Shown here one piece after another: positions 10,774 to 23,456 of a stretch of DNA of 64,000 bases. Position 1 is the first letter of the stretch, and every line of letters begins with the position of its first letter. Source of the DNA: Asterias rubens (taxonomy: Eukaryota; Echinodermata; Asteroidea; Forcipulatida; Asteriidae); the NCBI RefSeq assembly GCF_902459465.1, contig NC_047062.1, positions 23,255,919-23,319,918 on the forward strand, written 5' to 3'. Both the position numbers and the translations under genes were made by a program. Under the pieces are notes generated by a model, which saw nothing but the letters and a program-made list of their open reading frames with translations, searched no databases and was not told the DNA's origin.

Positions 10774-11720
10774 CTAAGCCTCGTCTTCGTCCTCATCATC
10801 TCTGGCTTTATATTCCTCGATGTGAGAGAGGAAATAGCCAAGTGGGCCCATGATGGCTGCAGTCATTCCCAGCATACCAACAGCTTGTTCCCACGATTTC
10901 ATTGGGTCCCCACACTGAAAGAAAACCCAGACATGTTATAGTACATCTCTTTAGAACATACTGCTCTCCTTTGTGTTATAGGAGCTTTATTTATGAATTT
11001 GTCATCTTAAGTGTTATCTCCTGAATTTGAAGGTTTTTTAGGGTCATCCTTCCTCCATGGTTACACAGGCAACTTTTACAGGCAACTCAAACAAGCACAG
11101 TGCATGCCAACAGGTCACTTACGCATGAGTAATTTTGCAAACATTGTCTTACAATCCCAAATCAATCTTCTTTTCTATAACTTTGAAGCCGGTATCATAA
11201 AAAAAAGGGTTTGGCAGCAGCCCTCCCATGTTAAAACAAAAAATGTTGTTTCTTGTAAGATTTCTGGATTATTTGGAGGGCTTCTTTTGTTCATTCAAAG
11301 TTATAAATGCATCCTATTGGATCTTCTCTGAATAGCATCTTGGACTCTTTGAACTTGTGTCCCTTTTTGGGCAAAACAACTTATCTCTGTACTTGCTTTT
11401 CTCAAAATGGAATATTTGGGGTTGTTATATTTCCCCACAAATCAACTCCAGCCAACCGTGGTCATGCCGAGTAAATGAGGTGACAAAAATATCATTATCT
11501 AAACAATTTAAAGAAATATTTGATTATGGATAGTAAGGGATAGAGGCATCTTATTTCAAGAAATGGGGGAAAAAAGGAATATTATAGTAATAATACTAAC
11601 TTTATATTGCTGATAAGACCGTGGAAAGCCAGACCTTGACCTTATTGAGGTAACATTACGAGATACTCTGAGGGCTGCTCTAGTCATCTTAAAGATGCGG
11701 CTACTCATGATGGCAGACAT
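10774..11720 (-). CDS. COX8: Cytochrome c oxidase subunit 8, copy 3 (2 exons, 86 aa)
   Basis: Exon 1 is 11720-11601 and exon 2 is 10914-10774, with a phase-0 intron (AAA|GTTAGT ... TTTCAG|TGT). Exon 1 encodes a basic presequence (MSAIMSSRIFKMTRAALRVS). Exon 2 encodes WEQAVGMLGMTAAIMGPLGY, a membrane helix with the GP-GY bend, followed by the COX8 signature FLSHIEEYKARD and an acidic tail DDEDEDEA. It resembles human COX8A more closely than copies 1 or 2 (AVGL before the helix; P-GW-LSHLE-Y after it). A second possible donor lies earlier in exon 1 (AAG|GTCAAG), but the one used gives the phase-0 junction shared by all three copies. The acidic extension is unusual for the family. It is convergent with copy 2 and head to head with NUSAP1. 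Confidence 0.88.
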
Positions 11721-12464
11721 TGTGATGAATGATGAAGACTTCCTCTGAGAAAAGATTGTCTCGAGATGAACTTCTTCGATCAGAGATGTTCTGAGTTGAG
11801 AGCTAGCTTTTTGATACGTGCACAGTTTTCATATCAATGACAAGTAAGTTTTTGTTTGTTTTGCTTGTAAACATCCAGAAGGGGGTGACGGCAACTTTTG
11901 TCTGCGTCATCGCCAACGCGCGTAAGGGCCGCAAATGAGTGACGTAACAATGCGCATCCACGGCGAACGCAAGTGGGGTGGCCGGGGGCTCAATTTCGCA
12001 AGCACCTAAAGTGAGCAGTCAGAGTCACACTTTGCTTAGCTAACTTTGGTTTAATAATAATGAACATTAAAATATTGATGTTTTTCTTTGCAAGTAATGA
12101 TTTGTGTGGTTTATCAAAAAGTAGTCCGAGCATGATAAGCCATAAAACCCGGCCCATCCTACCGGGCCCGGGCCCTACATTCGAAAAAATATATAAAAAC
12201 CAACGCTTGAGGGCGCTCGACCTTACCACCGACTTGCAAAAGCCGTCGGTTAAATAACTGACCAATCACACATTACCAATGATTCGATCAACCGCGAATC
12301 AACCATTCACTGATCACGTAGCGGGTCTTTTGAAACCTTCAACGGCCAGTTCAGTATACATTGCTTTTTCACGCTGCTGCTGCCGCTGCCGCCGCGAAGT
12401 TAGAATACAAATTTTTGCAAAATTGAATTGGATTTCCTTGTGAAGATATCAATTTGATAACAAT
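11721..12464. promoter_or_regulatory. Head-to-head intergenic region of COX8-3 and NUSAP1
   Basis: 744 bp separate the two start codons on opposite strands. Around 11890-11980 it is more GC-rich than its surroundings, with GTGACGTAAC (CRE/ATF-like) and ATGCGCATCC (NRF1-like). A CCAATCA motif occurs at about 12262. These are motif resemblances; a shared promoter is inference. A GCTGCTGCTGCCGCTGCC run lies at about 12374 in the NUSAP1 5' region. Confidence 0.5.
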
Positions 12465-15400
12465 ATGGAGGACTTGACTGAACTGGATGGAATGAAACGT
12501 GCTGAGCTGCAACGTCTTGCGAAGAAAGCTGGGATAAAAGCAAATATGAAGGTGAGAATACTGGTCATATTTTACTTGAGACAACTCGACTCGCCCTACC
12601 ATTCCGCCAATAGCCGCAGCAAAGCAAAGTCGCCCTGACATAGATCCTCAGAGTCGCCCCTATTTCATTTTAAATTACAATTTCTTTGTTTACTTGTGTT
12701 TATTTATTTTGTTTTTAAGTTGAACATTAGATAAAGTCATAAATAATGTTCATAATAATATAAATATATATTATTAATATTATGTTATATTTATAATACT
12801 TTTTTTATATTATTGATAGGGCATATTGTTATATATTGGCTGTTTTGTTTGGACTGTTTTGTTTGGAATGGTGATTGAAATGTGAAATTAATGTTTTTTG
12901 TTTGTTTTTTAATGATGTTGATTAAAATTAAATTAATTGAAATGAATTTGAAATGTGAATTGAACATTAAATGAAGTGTGAACTTGTATTTTTATTTAAT
13001 AGATAATGTTTGCAAATACTAAATAGCCTATGTAATTGTTAAAGTTAAATTTTAATTTATAAAACTTTTCTTCGTTGAGTAATTGACTCATTCAGGTGTA
13101 GACCAACCACGGTAACTTGGGCGTTTGCCAAACTAATTTCCCCCAAAATATTATTAACATACCCATCATGCATGCCCATGCTAGGTTTGTTCCGCTAACG
13201 CCTCTGCCTAGCAGTTTTGGCGAATACAACTTAATAATTAAATCAATATTTAAACATGTTTTTTTGTCAGCTCAGAGATTTTTTCTACATGTAGGCCTAT
13301 TTTATAAGCTTGCATAAAAACCTGCAAAACTCACCACAACAATTTGACTTATGGTAGTTTACATAAAATTAGCTTTGCGTGAAGAGAGAGAGAAGTATGA
13401 AACTATCAAACAGGCTATGTGATACATTTTTTTTTTAAAGCTTAGATTTTAAAGCCTTTATACTTAGTACATGTAGTGCCTTTTCACTCAAATTGAATTG
13501 AATAATTGTGGTTACAGACGGATGCAATCATTGAAGAGCTGAAGAAGTACTACACCGAACAAGGATCCCTTCCTCTAGATGGAGTGTCGAGTTGTGACGA
13601 CAAGAGTGGAGCAGAGTCTTCTGCAACATCAGCATCAGAATCTGCAAGCTCATCTGCGAATGAGGTATTCAAGAGTCTACACTAGCCAAATTTACTTTAT
13701 AAGCAAACTGGGACCAATTTCACAGAGCTAGCTTTTCAGGAAATATTGCTTAGCAAAAATGAGCGGGATTGCAGTCATAAATGGTACTATGTGACATAGT
13801 ATTTTGGCTGGTTATCTTATTCTGGTAAGCATAATTATTTTGTGCTTAAACAGCTCTATGAAATTGGCCCCTAGTTGTTGAAAAAGAAGTTTAAACCACA
13901 GTCTCAACTATTTTGAAAGGTGTGACTTAAAACTGTTAAGCAACCAGACTTAAAAGTGGTTTTATGAAACAAAAATTGATAGTTTGTATAACAAAATGTG
14001 TGTGTATTTATTACTTTGTTGTGAAGATATAAAACAGAGTGAGTGTTCATTTTTTAATTCTTGAATGATTCTTTTTGTTGCCAGGAACCAGAGGAGACAA
14101 AACCCAGTGAAGAAGCCCCTACCAAGAAGGTGGTACGAAAGGGAAGGAAGGGCCGCAAGAGAGCCAAGGATAATGTCAAGCCAACTGTGGTGGAGACGCC
14201 AGAACAAGTAAATACAAAGTCTCGATTTTAACAAGTAATAGTCGTCTCAACTAGCGCGCTATGCATGAAGCTTCAAGGATACTGACATGATTAAGAGCTT
14301 TGGTGTAGCAAATGCAATGGTTTCTTTTGACACTTTTATGCGCCACATACACATGAAAATGTTTGAAAAAGCATATCATTTCTTAGGTAACAGATGGAAA
14401 CTGGCATCAGTCAAAGTTCACAAGTGGCACGAACAAAAAGGTTAACAAATATATCATAGAGGATCTCAGATAAATAATAGACTAGGGCTGTATCCAAATT
14501 AGCATCTACAGCAACGGCTGTAGCTAAGGGTGTTGCTAAGGACGTCCTATACCTCAACACATGATGACGTGGAAATCTAGCTGTACATGTCGCAGCCAAT
14601 TCTGACACAGCCTTATATCTGGCAATTATGGGCCTCAAATTGTTACATCATCTACATGAATTAATTATGCGGAATTCTTTCTTGGATGTGTACTTGATCT
14701 GGAGCACTCTTGCTCGATATCATCAATCATTGTCATTCATAATGGTTTTCATTCACAACAGAAAATTGAAAGTTGCAAGTTGCTTTCATCTGAAAAATTC
14801 ACATTATTTGTTTGCAGAAAGTAGCGACTCCTGCAGTTACATCACCCAGGCCGCTAAGGCGCGCCACAAGAAGCGTAACCCCCAAGACGGAAACTACATC
14901 CCTTCCTGAGGCCACCTCTGAACCAACCCTCCAAAAGCAACTAAGGAGAACGACAAGAAGCGTCACCCCAAAGACCAATAATGCACTCCCCGTCAAGACC
15001 AGCCCCACGCCAGCTGATCCACAGCCGCTGCGAAGAGCCACAAGAAGCGTTACCCCTAAAGGAGGCAGCACCTTTTCCGAGACTGTCTTGACACCGACTG
15101 TCGCTGCTGTGACTCATCGTAGGACCTTCGAGGTAGAGCAGCAGAAGGAGGAGGAGATGACTGTTATTGAGAGTGACCCTGAGATGAAAAGAGCGATCAT
15201 GGCAGAGCTTGAAAAGGCGGCTGAAGAACAGTGTAAGTGTAAGATCCACAGATTCTTGTCACCAAAGTGCCACCTTTAAAATAAGCTGTGAAATTGAATT
15301 GCTCCTTTGTGTAAATACTTATTGTTTACTTCTGTAATGTTCCATGGTGGTTACAATTTGTTTTTACTATAACTATTCACCTTTGATCTGTTGCTTTGTA

Positions 15401-18400
15401 TTTCAACCAACATATGCGTTGAAGTTTAAAGTTGTTACTTTCCTTGAGGCTTTGACTACACTTTAGATACTTTGTTCCTCTTACCCTCAGTAATATTTGC
15501 CAGTAAGCTGACCAACTATTCAACAGTTGCAGGTTGTGTACTATGGAACACCTGTGCACAGAGTGATCTGCGTGTTAACTGTGACTGTGCAGATGTCCTC
15601 GCCACATGATATTATATTTTAGGACTGTATATTTGAAATCATGAACGATAATGGTCAGACAGTAAGGGGGCAACAGGACTCAGTGAATTGCTTTGAATCA
15701 GGCTTGCAACTCTTCAATGTCCAGATTTTGACATTTTTTTTAACTTACGAATCCAACAGTTGCTCTCCAGAGTAAAATTCCCAAGCCGAGGTCAAAGGTC
15801 ATCAAGCCCGTAACCCCTGGCAACAAGGACTGGTCCCGCATCCATCAAACCAACTTCAACAAGATGGAGTCAATTGACGACTATCTGGCACGGAAGAGAA
15901 AGAGAACGGATACTCTGTCGGCTTCAGTCAAGAGGGCAAAGGTCAGTCCAATAGAGATTACATGAAGGCCTCTATGGCCTCTGGTATGGCTTTGGTGCCC
16001 CTTCAAAAGTTTCCCATAACATAAAAAAAATTGCCCTTGCCCTCTCACAGATGTGGGGGAAGAAGACTATGTTGAATTGTAAATGTTTTGTATATCAGTG
16101 TTGCTTGTCGATTTTTCTAGTGTGCATTTTATTTTGTTCCCGGCCTAACAGTTTATAGATCCATAGAAGTTTTGTCCTGTGATATGCGGCGAAAAAGAGG
16201 ACTTGGACTCCTTGCTGCAAAATGTGTTAACTTTTCATCCAGTCATTCAATGATTTTGGATGTTTCTCAATCAGATGTATTCCTACCTCTAATGTATCTG
16301 TGCCCCCCCCCCCATCTTTCTTGATCTTCTTTCCCTTGCTCTGGATATATTCTTCTTTTCAATTGCTTTCACTGTCATATATTTTGTTGGTTTCTTATTT
16401 GCTGTATCACATAATGTGTTGCTTTCTGAACTGTTTTTGAATGATGATTTGTCTGTGATAAATGTTGTAAACAATTGATTTGATGTTGCTTGATTGTTTA
16501 TATTTCTTGTTTTCATTCTATTCCCTCTGTTGTATTGAGGTACACTATCTGCTTACAACCTCTGTTTCCCCACAAACAATACAAGAACAGCCGTTGTAGA
16601 CTCAAAAACTCTGTAGACTTGATTGAATTTTATTTTATTTATTGAATTATGTTGTAACATTTTTAGAATTGAATGATTGAAAGGCTTTTTTACAGACTGT
16701 TTCATGCCCTACCCCACTACCCCTTCCTGTTTGTGTCACTTTGCTGATTTATATAATTGCATTTTTATATTATAACTAATCATATGGTTTTTATATTGTT
16801 ATTGTAAGACAATTGTGAAATCACAATATACACCTGATGCTTATGAAATTGCTGAGCTGAGACTTGAGCAATTATTAGTTATTAATAGGCCTAGATAATT
16901 TTTTAATGTAAAATCAGAATAGAATTATAATATTCAACTGCATTGTGTTATTGTAATTTATGGTTTGTGTGTTAATAGTCCGTGAAGTAGATGTACAGTA
17001 AATAATAAGTAATGTGATTTCAATTCACACCCCCTTTCATCTAATCTTGAATCTAACTCAGTATATTTCCTGTATGCACATTTATAGCTAATTGCTGATG
17101 AAGCCAAGGCAGCTGTTGAGACCCTGACCACACATCGCACACCGCAGTCTACTGCCAAAAAGGTAAACTAAAAAGGCAACCCCTATAGCATCAGGGCCTA
17201 ATTTGATAGAGCTGCTCAACCACAAAAAAAACTGCCTTAGCAATTTCTGCTTAGCATGGTACCAGCCGTAGATAGCACATATGAGTTGGTGTTTTGGCTG
17301 GTAACCTTATTCTGGTAAGCATAATTTTACTGTGTTTAGCTACTTTTCAGGCTTAAGCAGCTTTATGAAATTGGGCCCTGTTTAAGAGCTTGTAAAACAG
17401 CTGGATGTTGTACTTTTATAATAATACATAATCCTGTGGAAATTATACATTCCTACATTTTTATGTCAATTTTGTTTTCCTGAAACCAACAGACAGCCAA
17501 GCCAGTATCCCGAGCCCACCCTGGCAACCTGACCTTCATGTCCCCCAAGACATCCCTGACAAAACGTCGTGCTGCTAGCACCAAGACCACCACAAAAAAC
17601 CCCTCAATCCTCAAAGGCACTGCCTCCAAGACAGTTACCTTCAAGACGTCACGTCTGAAGACCCCAACGAGGGCGGCTGTGCTCCTCGGCGGTGGAATTG
17701 AGCCCAAACTGAAGAGAAAATCTACACCCGGCCCGAGAAAATCTGTCTCGGTTCTCGACACTTCAGCCAAAAAGATCACAGAGTTCTCATCGAGAAAATC
17801 ACTTGGGGACTCACGCAGGTCAATTGGAGAATTACGAAAGTCAATTGGAGGTAAGTAGCTTTGATTAACAGGCTTTAACAGATGTTCTTGTGTAACCTGG
17901 GCCTTATCTTGAATCTCAGCTTGGGCACTGGCTCTGGGTTGGGCACCATCATAAATTTGTTTGCAGTGTTTTTCCGGTTTTTTTTAACATCAAACAAAGC
18001 CTAGGGCCGATTTCACAAAGAGCTAAGATTGATTGTAACTGCAAATCAATCGTAGTTGCTTAGTAAAGTGTGATGTCACATTTATACAAATCACTATGGT
18101 GATACTGACGATTTGTCTTACGATGGATTTAATTACTTTGTGAAATCAAGCCCTGGAGACGGAGCCTATAAGCCAAGGTTTGGGAAAAGCCACCAGTTTT
18201 ATCTGTATTGCTTAACTTGCATAAGGCCCTTAACAAAGTTCACTTCAGCTCTGGCTTGGGCTTCATCAGTTATTTGAAAACATACACTTTCAGTACGGAG
18301 CTTGAAAAGGGGCGAAATATTTCCAGGGGCATGTTGACCAGTATAACATCAAAGGCCGTGGCCGCCGGGAATTGTGAGGCCTGTTCAAAAAAATCACCAA

Positions 18401-19215
18401 TGGATAAAACCTTGAGTTTTATATATATATTTTTTTTCTTCAGGTGCCATCACTCCTTTCAAGTCTAGTCAGACCCCAAACAAGCCTTCGTTTGACCTCA
18501 AAGCTTCCCTCAATAAGCCACTCGGATATAAGCCCCACACTGGTAAGTTCTGTAATCAATTAGTCAACCCTGTTTGTCAACCACATGGAAACTTTATTGT
18601 GATTGTGCAATAGTCTGTAACCTAAAGGGCATTCATCCTTTATGAACAACTTAGGTGGGGTATAACATTAGATTCAGGGAGAGAATTTCATGTTTCTTTA
18701 TAGACATCTTGCATTGGACACTATTTTTGATGTCAAACAATGGAAATGAGGATGTGTTTGCACTGTGACGACTCGCAGCCAATGATAGCGTTTCATTGTC
18801 CTTAGTAAAGGGACTGTTTTTGGCTTGTGTCGTCATATGCAAGGGGTCTATATATGATCATAAGAATGCTATAAAAAGCAATTGATTAAACTGACGGTTC
18901 TTCAGCCATGCCAGCATGTTTCTTGGGAAGGGCTAATTTAATCAATTTTATCTTAAGTATGTTATTGATCATTGCATGAGCAAGACAATTAATATATATA
19001 TTCGCTTCTGTTTTGTTCTTTGTCAACCAGGTAAGCTGAAACCCCTTCAGGTGTCCACTCTCTACAAGACAGCGACATCGAATATCCAGAAAGCCAAGGA
19101 CACGTTGAAGAAACCAGTACTGAAGACACGTGAAGATAGACGAGCAGGAGCTAAGCAGAACCGGGCAAACAAAAGAGCAAATGTTCTCATGTCTCGACGA
19201 GGTATCAATGCTTAA
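12465..19215 (+). CDS. NUSAP1: Nucleolar and spindle-associated protein 1 (9 exons, 556 aa)
   Basis: Exons: 12465-12551, 13518-13664, 14085-14207, 14818-15232, 15760-15941, 17088-17162, 17493-17850, 18444-18542, 19031-19215; all splice phases match. NUSAP1 binds and bundles microtubules around mitotic chromatin. Seen: an N-terminal SAP DNA-binding motif (LTELDGMKRAELQRLAKKAG, residues 4-23, continuing into exon 2); an acidic/Ser-rich stretch; three LRR[AT]TRSVTPK repeats exactly 29 residues apart (132, 161, 190), each a CDK-type S/T-P-x-K site; NFNKMESIDDYLARKRKR, matching the vertebrate MESIDQYIERKK motif; FDLKASLNKPLGYKPH, nearly identical to vertebrate NUSAP1; and a charged C-terminal helix ending MSRRGINA, like the vertebrate MRRG end. 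It is longer than human (441 aa), mainly from the basic repeats. The KEN motif found in human after GKLKP is absent. Poly(A) signals AATAAA are at 20102 and 20207. Confidence 0.95.
13710..13871. mobile_element. MITE, GGGCC-AATTTCATA family, NUSAP1 intron 2
   Basis: The ends read GGGACCAATTTCACAGAGCT and AGCTCTATGAAATTGGCCCC, inverted copies of each other. The interior carries TTCTGGTAAGCATAATTATT, shared with the copy at 17193-17379. No coding capacity. Confidence 0.65.
14484..14614. mobile_element. MITE-like inverted repeat, NUSAP1 intron 3
   Basis: The left end AGGGCTGTATCCAAATTAGC matches the reverse complement of the right end, AAGGCTGTGTCAGAATTGGC, with a few mismatches. The segment is about 130 bp with no coding content. 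Its target duplication was not resolved. Confidence 0.55.
15958..16058 (-). repeat. Fragment of the GGGCAAGGGCACCAAGG dispersed repeat
   Basis: Read in reverse it contains AGAGGGCAAGGGCAAT and AAGGGGCACCAAAGCC, as in the copies at 31757-32110 and 61880-62045. It starts 17 bases into the intron after NUSAP1 exon 5 and is not coding. Confidence 0.5.
17193..17379. mobile_element. MITE, GGGCC-AATTTCATA family, NUSAP1 intron 6
   Basis: The ends AGGGCCTAATTTGATAGAGC and GCTTTATGAAATTGGGCCCT are inverted repeats. The interior shares TGGCTGGTAACCTTATTCTG and the following GTAAGCATAAT with the copy at 13710-13871, so the two are the same family. Confidence 0.65.
18004..18154. mobile_element. MITE, GGGCCGATTTCACAAAG family, NUSAP1 intron 7
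   Basis: The ends GGGCCGATTTCACAAAG and CTTTGTGAAATCAAGCCC are inverted repeats. It is closely similar along its length to 53687-53834, sharing CAAATCAATCGTAGTTGCT, AGTAAAGTGTGATGTCACA and TATGGTGATACTGA. Two copies of about 150 bp in one window show recent mobility of the family. Confidence 0.75.
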
Positions 19216-22200
19216 ATTCAACTTTGTTGCAGCTGTAAAAAAAAAACAGAGAAAGCTTTGTTCATCCATGACTTGAATACATAGGCACTACAGGGTTCTC
19301 CTTTAACAGTGGTCTACTGCCTAGCCAAATGTCAGTTAAAACACCAAAGGGCTAGTTCAGTGTTAAAAAGCATCCCTATTTTAGTACGTGAAATATGGAC
19401 CGGCGAACAAACTGGCGGACTTGTGAAACGTCAAATTTACTGGCCCTGCTGGCTAGTCATGAATAAATTTAAAGGTAAACCCTTCACTAGCAAAGAGGAA
19501 TTTGTATTGATGAGATTCATGACAAACTGTGGATCCTCTCAACTTGGGTTAATTGTTTGCGCTATAAGTGTGTGTTTTCTAATTCTGCTTGGAAAGCAAG
19601 ATGACTTGCATCTATGAATAATCAGAGTTTTTACAGTTTTTATATGGCCGTGCAAACACCACTAAAAATAGCAAATGTGTAAGGACACAATGTACATTCC
19701 CTTTTGTGACTTGTTTTGTTTGGACTGACTACCATTAGACGAGCATTCGTAGTTATAGTGGGTGTTGATTCGAAATGAGTGAGTCTGTGTCCCTTGCTGT
19801 AGTAACTTCGTGTTTGACATCATTTTCAAATAGTACACCTTCATTTTAAATTGCAGCTTTGTAAATTTGTGTACATAATGTCTTTTTTATTTTTCAGTTT
19901 TTTATAACATAATTTTAAAGAAAAAATCACCCTGTACTTGTTCTGAAGAAAAAGACAAAGGTGTATGGAACAAACTGTAAATAAGCCGTTTATTTTTTAG
20001 ACTGCACCAAGTCCTCATGACGCATGTGTGTTCAGTTTGTTTTTGAATGATTGAAATATATGCTAAATTAGTTTGCTTGTCTTTAGATTGTAAAGTAACA
20101 GAATAAACATTCATTTGTGGGGGGGAAAAGTAGTGATTAAGTCAAAGACTTTTTTGCATATTTCAGTCAAATGTTTTTGTTGTACAAAATAATTTAAGAC
20201 GAGTGAAATAAACAAGTGACTCTATAACAAACCCCAAACTTGCCTCTGACAATTATCATGAACATCTGAAGAAAAAAGAATTGTATGCCAATCTGAAATG
20301 CATCTCCTTGGGTCCTAAAAACTCTAATGGACCATAAATGAATACTCTCCATTTCATGTTTGACCAGAAGACTTCACATCTGATACAAGTGACCGATAGT
20401 ATTTTCTACAACTGTATTATTGTTTAGATGACAAATATGAGGCAAATACAAGTGTTGGCTGGAGAGCTGAGCAAAGGTTGACATCTGTGATGTCTTGGAT
20501 TATGAGAAATTTTTTTGATTTTTTTGTCTCGGGTTCCCCAAACGATAGATCAGGGCGGCCTAGAATGTAATCTTTTAAAGGGCAAGGCCATTTTGCAAAG
20601 GGCACTTTGGGAAAGCTTAAAGTCTATGAGAACTTGTTGAAGGGGCACCAAGGCCAAGACCAAGGGCCGTGTAATTCCAGGCCTGTATGCTCTTGTCTGA
20701 AATATTCATTTCTAATGACTCGCGATTCTTGGTTTGAATCGGACATGGTCACATACAGGGATAAGGATTTTCAGACCTATCTAAATTCTAACTTTTGCAT
20801 GTCTACCTGGAACCCAAAAAATACTTGACACAAATAAAATACACATTTAGTGCAATATCATTTGTTTCCTCTAAGTTGTTTTATCCACTACATACCTTTT
20901 ATAATACACATTCATCTACTGCACATGTCTAAAGGTACTGTATAAATTTAAAAGTGGAATAAAAAAAAATCACAATTTATGAATGATAAGTCTAAGCTGC
21001 TCAAAGGATTTTTAACTAAAACGAAAACAATAATGTCCTGTAAAAAAACAACCTTTTCCTTAATACCCCCTTCCCCCAAACAAGTAAGGGTTATAAATTT
21101 GAAAAAAAATTACCTGTCCAACAATTTATGGGATACATATAAATCAACTATATTAAAGTAAAACGGAATTTGGCAAAAACATCTGTCCAATTTTTGAGTT
21201 GTAATTTTTTCTTCTTCATTGCACGTTACACAAGACTAGACTACATGTATACTAATTAAGTACTAACAAAATTGTTGGCAGATCTTTTAACTAATTGTGT
21301 ATGCCACTTTTTCTATGAAGGTAAATGAAATGGGAAATGCTTTAGAGATTTCAAAATGTCGGGCATGACTTGTGAACTACTGTAGTTATTGTGCCTATAA
21401 AGTTGTCTAGATGACAGCGTACAAAACAAATGGAAGACAGTAAAATATATATCATAGAAAAGTGTACAAACATAAAAATGAAAATTGCTTCCTTTTTGAT
21501 AAGGCCGCAGTTTGATCGACATTTGTTTTTAAAATAAAACATTTGTCCAGTTAGCACTTTGCAAATTACACCAATCAGATGGTACACTTGATCAAGACAG
21601 TTGAAGTACGGTTTTCAATAAATATTATTTCATTGTACAATAAGATTAAGGCTACATGGTTCAAGGTGTATGGTGCTATAACTTCTGTAGTTTCATGTCC
21701 AGTTTTAGGCTCAGACTTTTTAGAAAGAGACACAGTGGGTCAACAGACATCCATTAGGCTCTACCCCTTAATGTATTGACAAATCCTAGTGCTGTCCTGT
21801 TCCCCATTATGGCCAACTGTGAACAAACTTCTTGTTATAGCGCCCTCTTTTGAATCATTCTTCTTCACCCCATGTTAATTTCCCATATGGGGGACAGAAA
21901 ATCAGATGGACAGCTACCAAATGGCACTAGGGACAATGCGCACCAGAGTGCGCAGGACAGTCTTGATCAAGGCTAGCTTTATAATGATCAAGGGCTGAGA
22001 GTCAAGTGTCCCTCCCATGCTCATGAGTGCCGTGAGGGTGGGCTTACTGGATCAGTAATTTAAGTCTGTTTCAAAACTTGTATGTGATTCTCCCATTAGC
22101 CCTAAATGAATTGAAACACTGTTTTAATGTGTCCAATGTTTTTGACAATTTGTTTTCAATACATTTGGATTTATAACAAACATGAAGTTATTACACATTC

Positions 22201-23456
22201 AAATTGCCAAGCTGCCGGCAACAATGTGCGGCACACAACATAATATTACAAGTCTAAAATATTATCTACAACTTTTTGTAAAAGACAACCTACTTCTATG
22301 TATTACTTAGTCATGCAAAGCTAATAATCACTTTGTTCATTGGCTTTTACCCTCACAAATTTCAGCATGATAATGATGAAAACGGGCAAGTTTAAAAACA
22401 AGAAGCACATTGGCACTTAATTATTTTGTTCCTTGGAAGCAAAACACATGTCAATATATATCACTTGTGTCTTTGTATTAATTTCTTTGCAAACAAATTA
22501 AATGCAGCAAATAATGGAACAAAGCACATTGCATCAGCAGAAATATTTGGTATATTGGAGTGAGGGTGAAGGAAAACATAATCCACCCTACATGTAAAAA
22601 AAGGGAGAGACAAAAATTTTCACCACTGAAAGCAAGAGAGGTATAAATTCATGCATTTTTTAAATTACCACCCAAAATGGCAACTTTGAATTGTTGCGTT
22701 GCTAATAATGTTCTATCTTTCTAAATTTATGACAAAGACTTTTTAGGAGCTACTGTTAATTGAAACAAAATTTATCTAACATGGCGGCTACAGAACAGTT
22801 TCAAACACGAATGATCGTCTTTGGATAAGGTTTTCCATACATCAAATTGGAAAAGGGTTAAACTTGGGCCACTTGCCTTGAAGGAAAGAAACAAACTGAT
22901 TAAAATTCTTCAGTATTGGGTAATATCAGTTGATCTGTTGTATACTTATTTGCTACCGTTTGGAAAATTTAGTCAGAAAAGTTGTCTGTCTGACAAGAAA
23001 TGCACCAAATGATGGTAACATTTGTTCAGTATGAAAGTTAGGCCTTTTTAGGCATTTAAATTTTGCCATCCTTGGAACCTCCTATGTCTACTGAAAAACT
23101 CCAGGGTAACTCAACACCCAATGGTCTGGACTTGATGATGGGATTGTTGCACATGCCTAGTGCCATGTCACAAGGAATGCTTTTGCCTATGCAGTAATGA
23201 ATACACCAAAACCAGGCAAAACCTGGCGATAAGTTTAAGAAGGTTTTGAGTAGCTAGGGTATGAAAGTCATAAAGCTGTCACTACTGTACAACTTTGACA
23301 GGTTAGTTTTAACATCCTGCTTAAGATGTTCCCGATATATTGATAATAAGATATACTGAGAATGGAGTGTGATGAATTTCCACACAAACCAATATTTGTT
23401 TCTTCCCTGTTGATCATGCCCTTGTATCCGCCGCTGCTGATTAAGATTTATAAACC
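19216..23456. other. NUSAP1 3' UTR and gene-poor intergenic region
   Basis: The first kilobase is the probable NUSAP1 3' UTR, with AATAAA at 20102-20107 and 20207-20212. About 20575-20690 resembles the GGGCAAGGGCACCAAGG dispersed repeat. From about 20900 to 23456 I see no splice-framed coding segment, no tRNA head and no clear inverted-repeat element; the sequence is AT-rich. The end near 23457 is the 3' side of the next minus-strand gene. Confidence 0.5.

Noticed and set aside
14799-15249. Open frames antisense to NUSAP1 exon 4
   Set aside because: They are shadows of the repetitive basic coding sequence on the plus strand.
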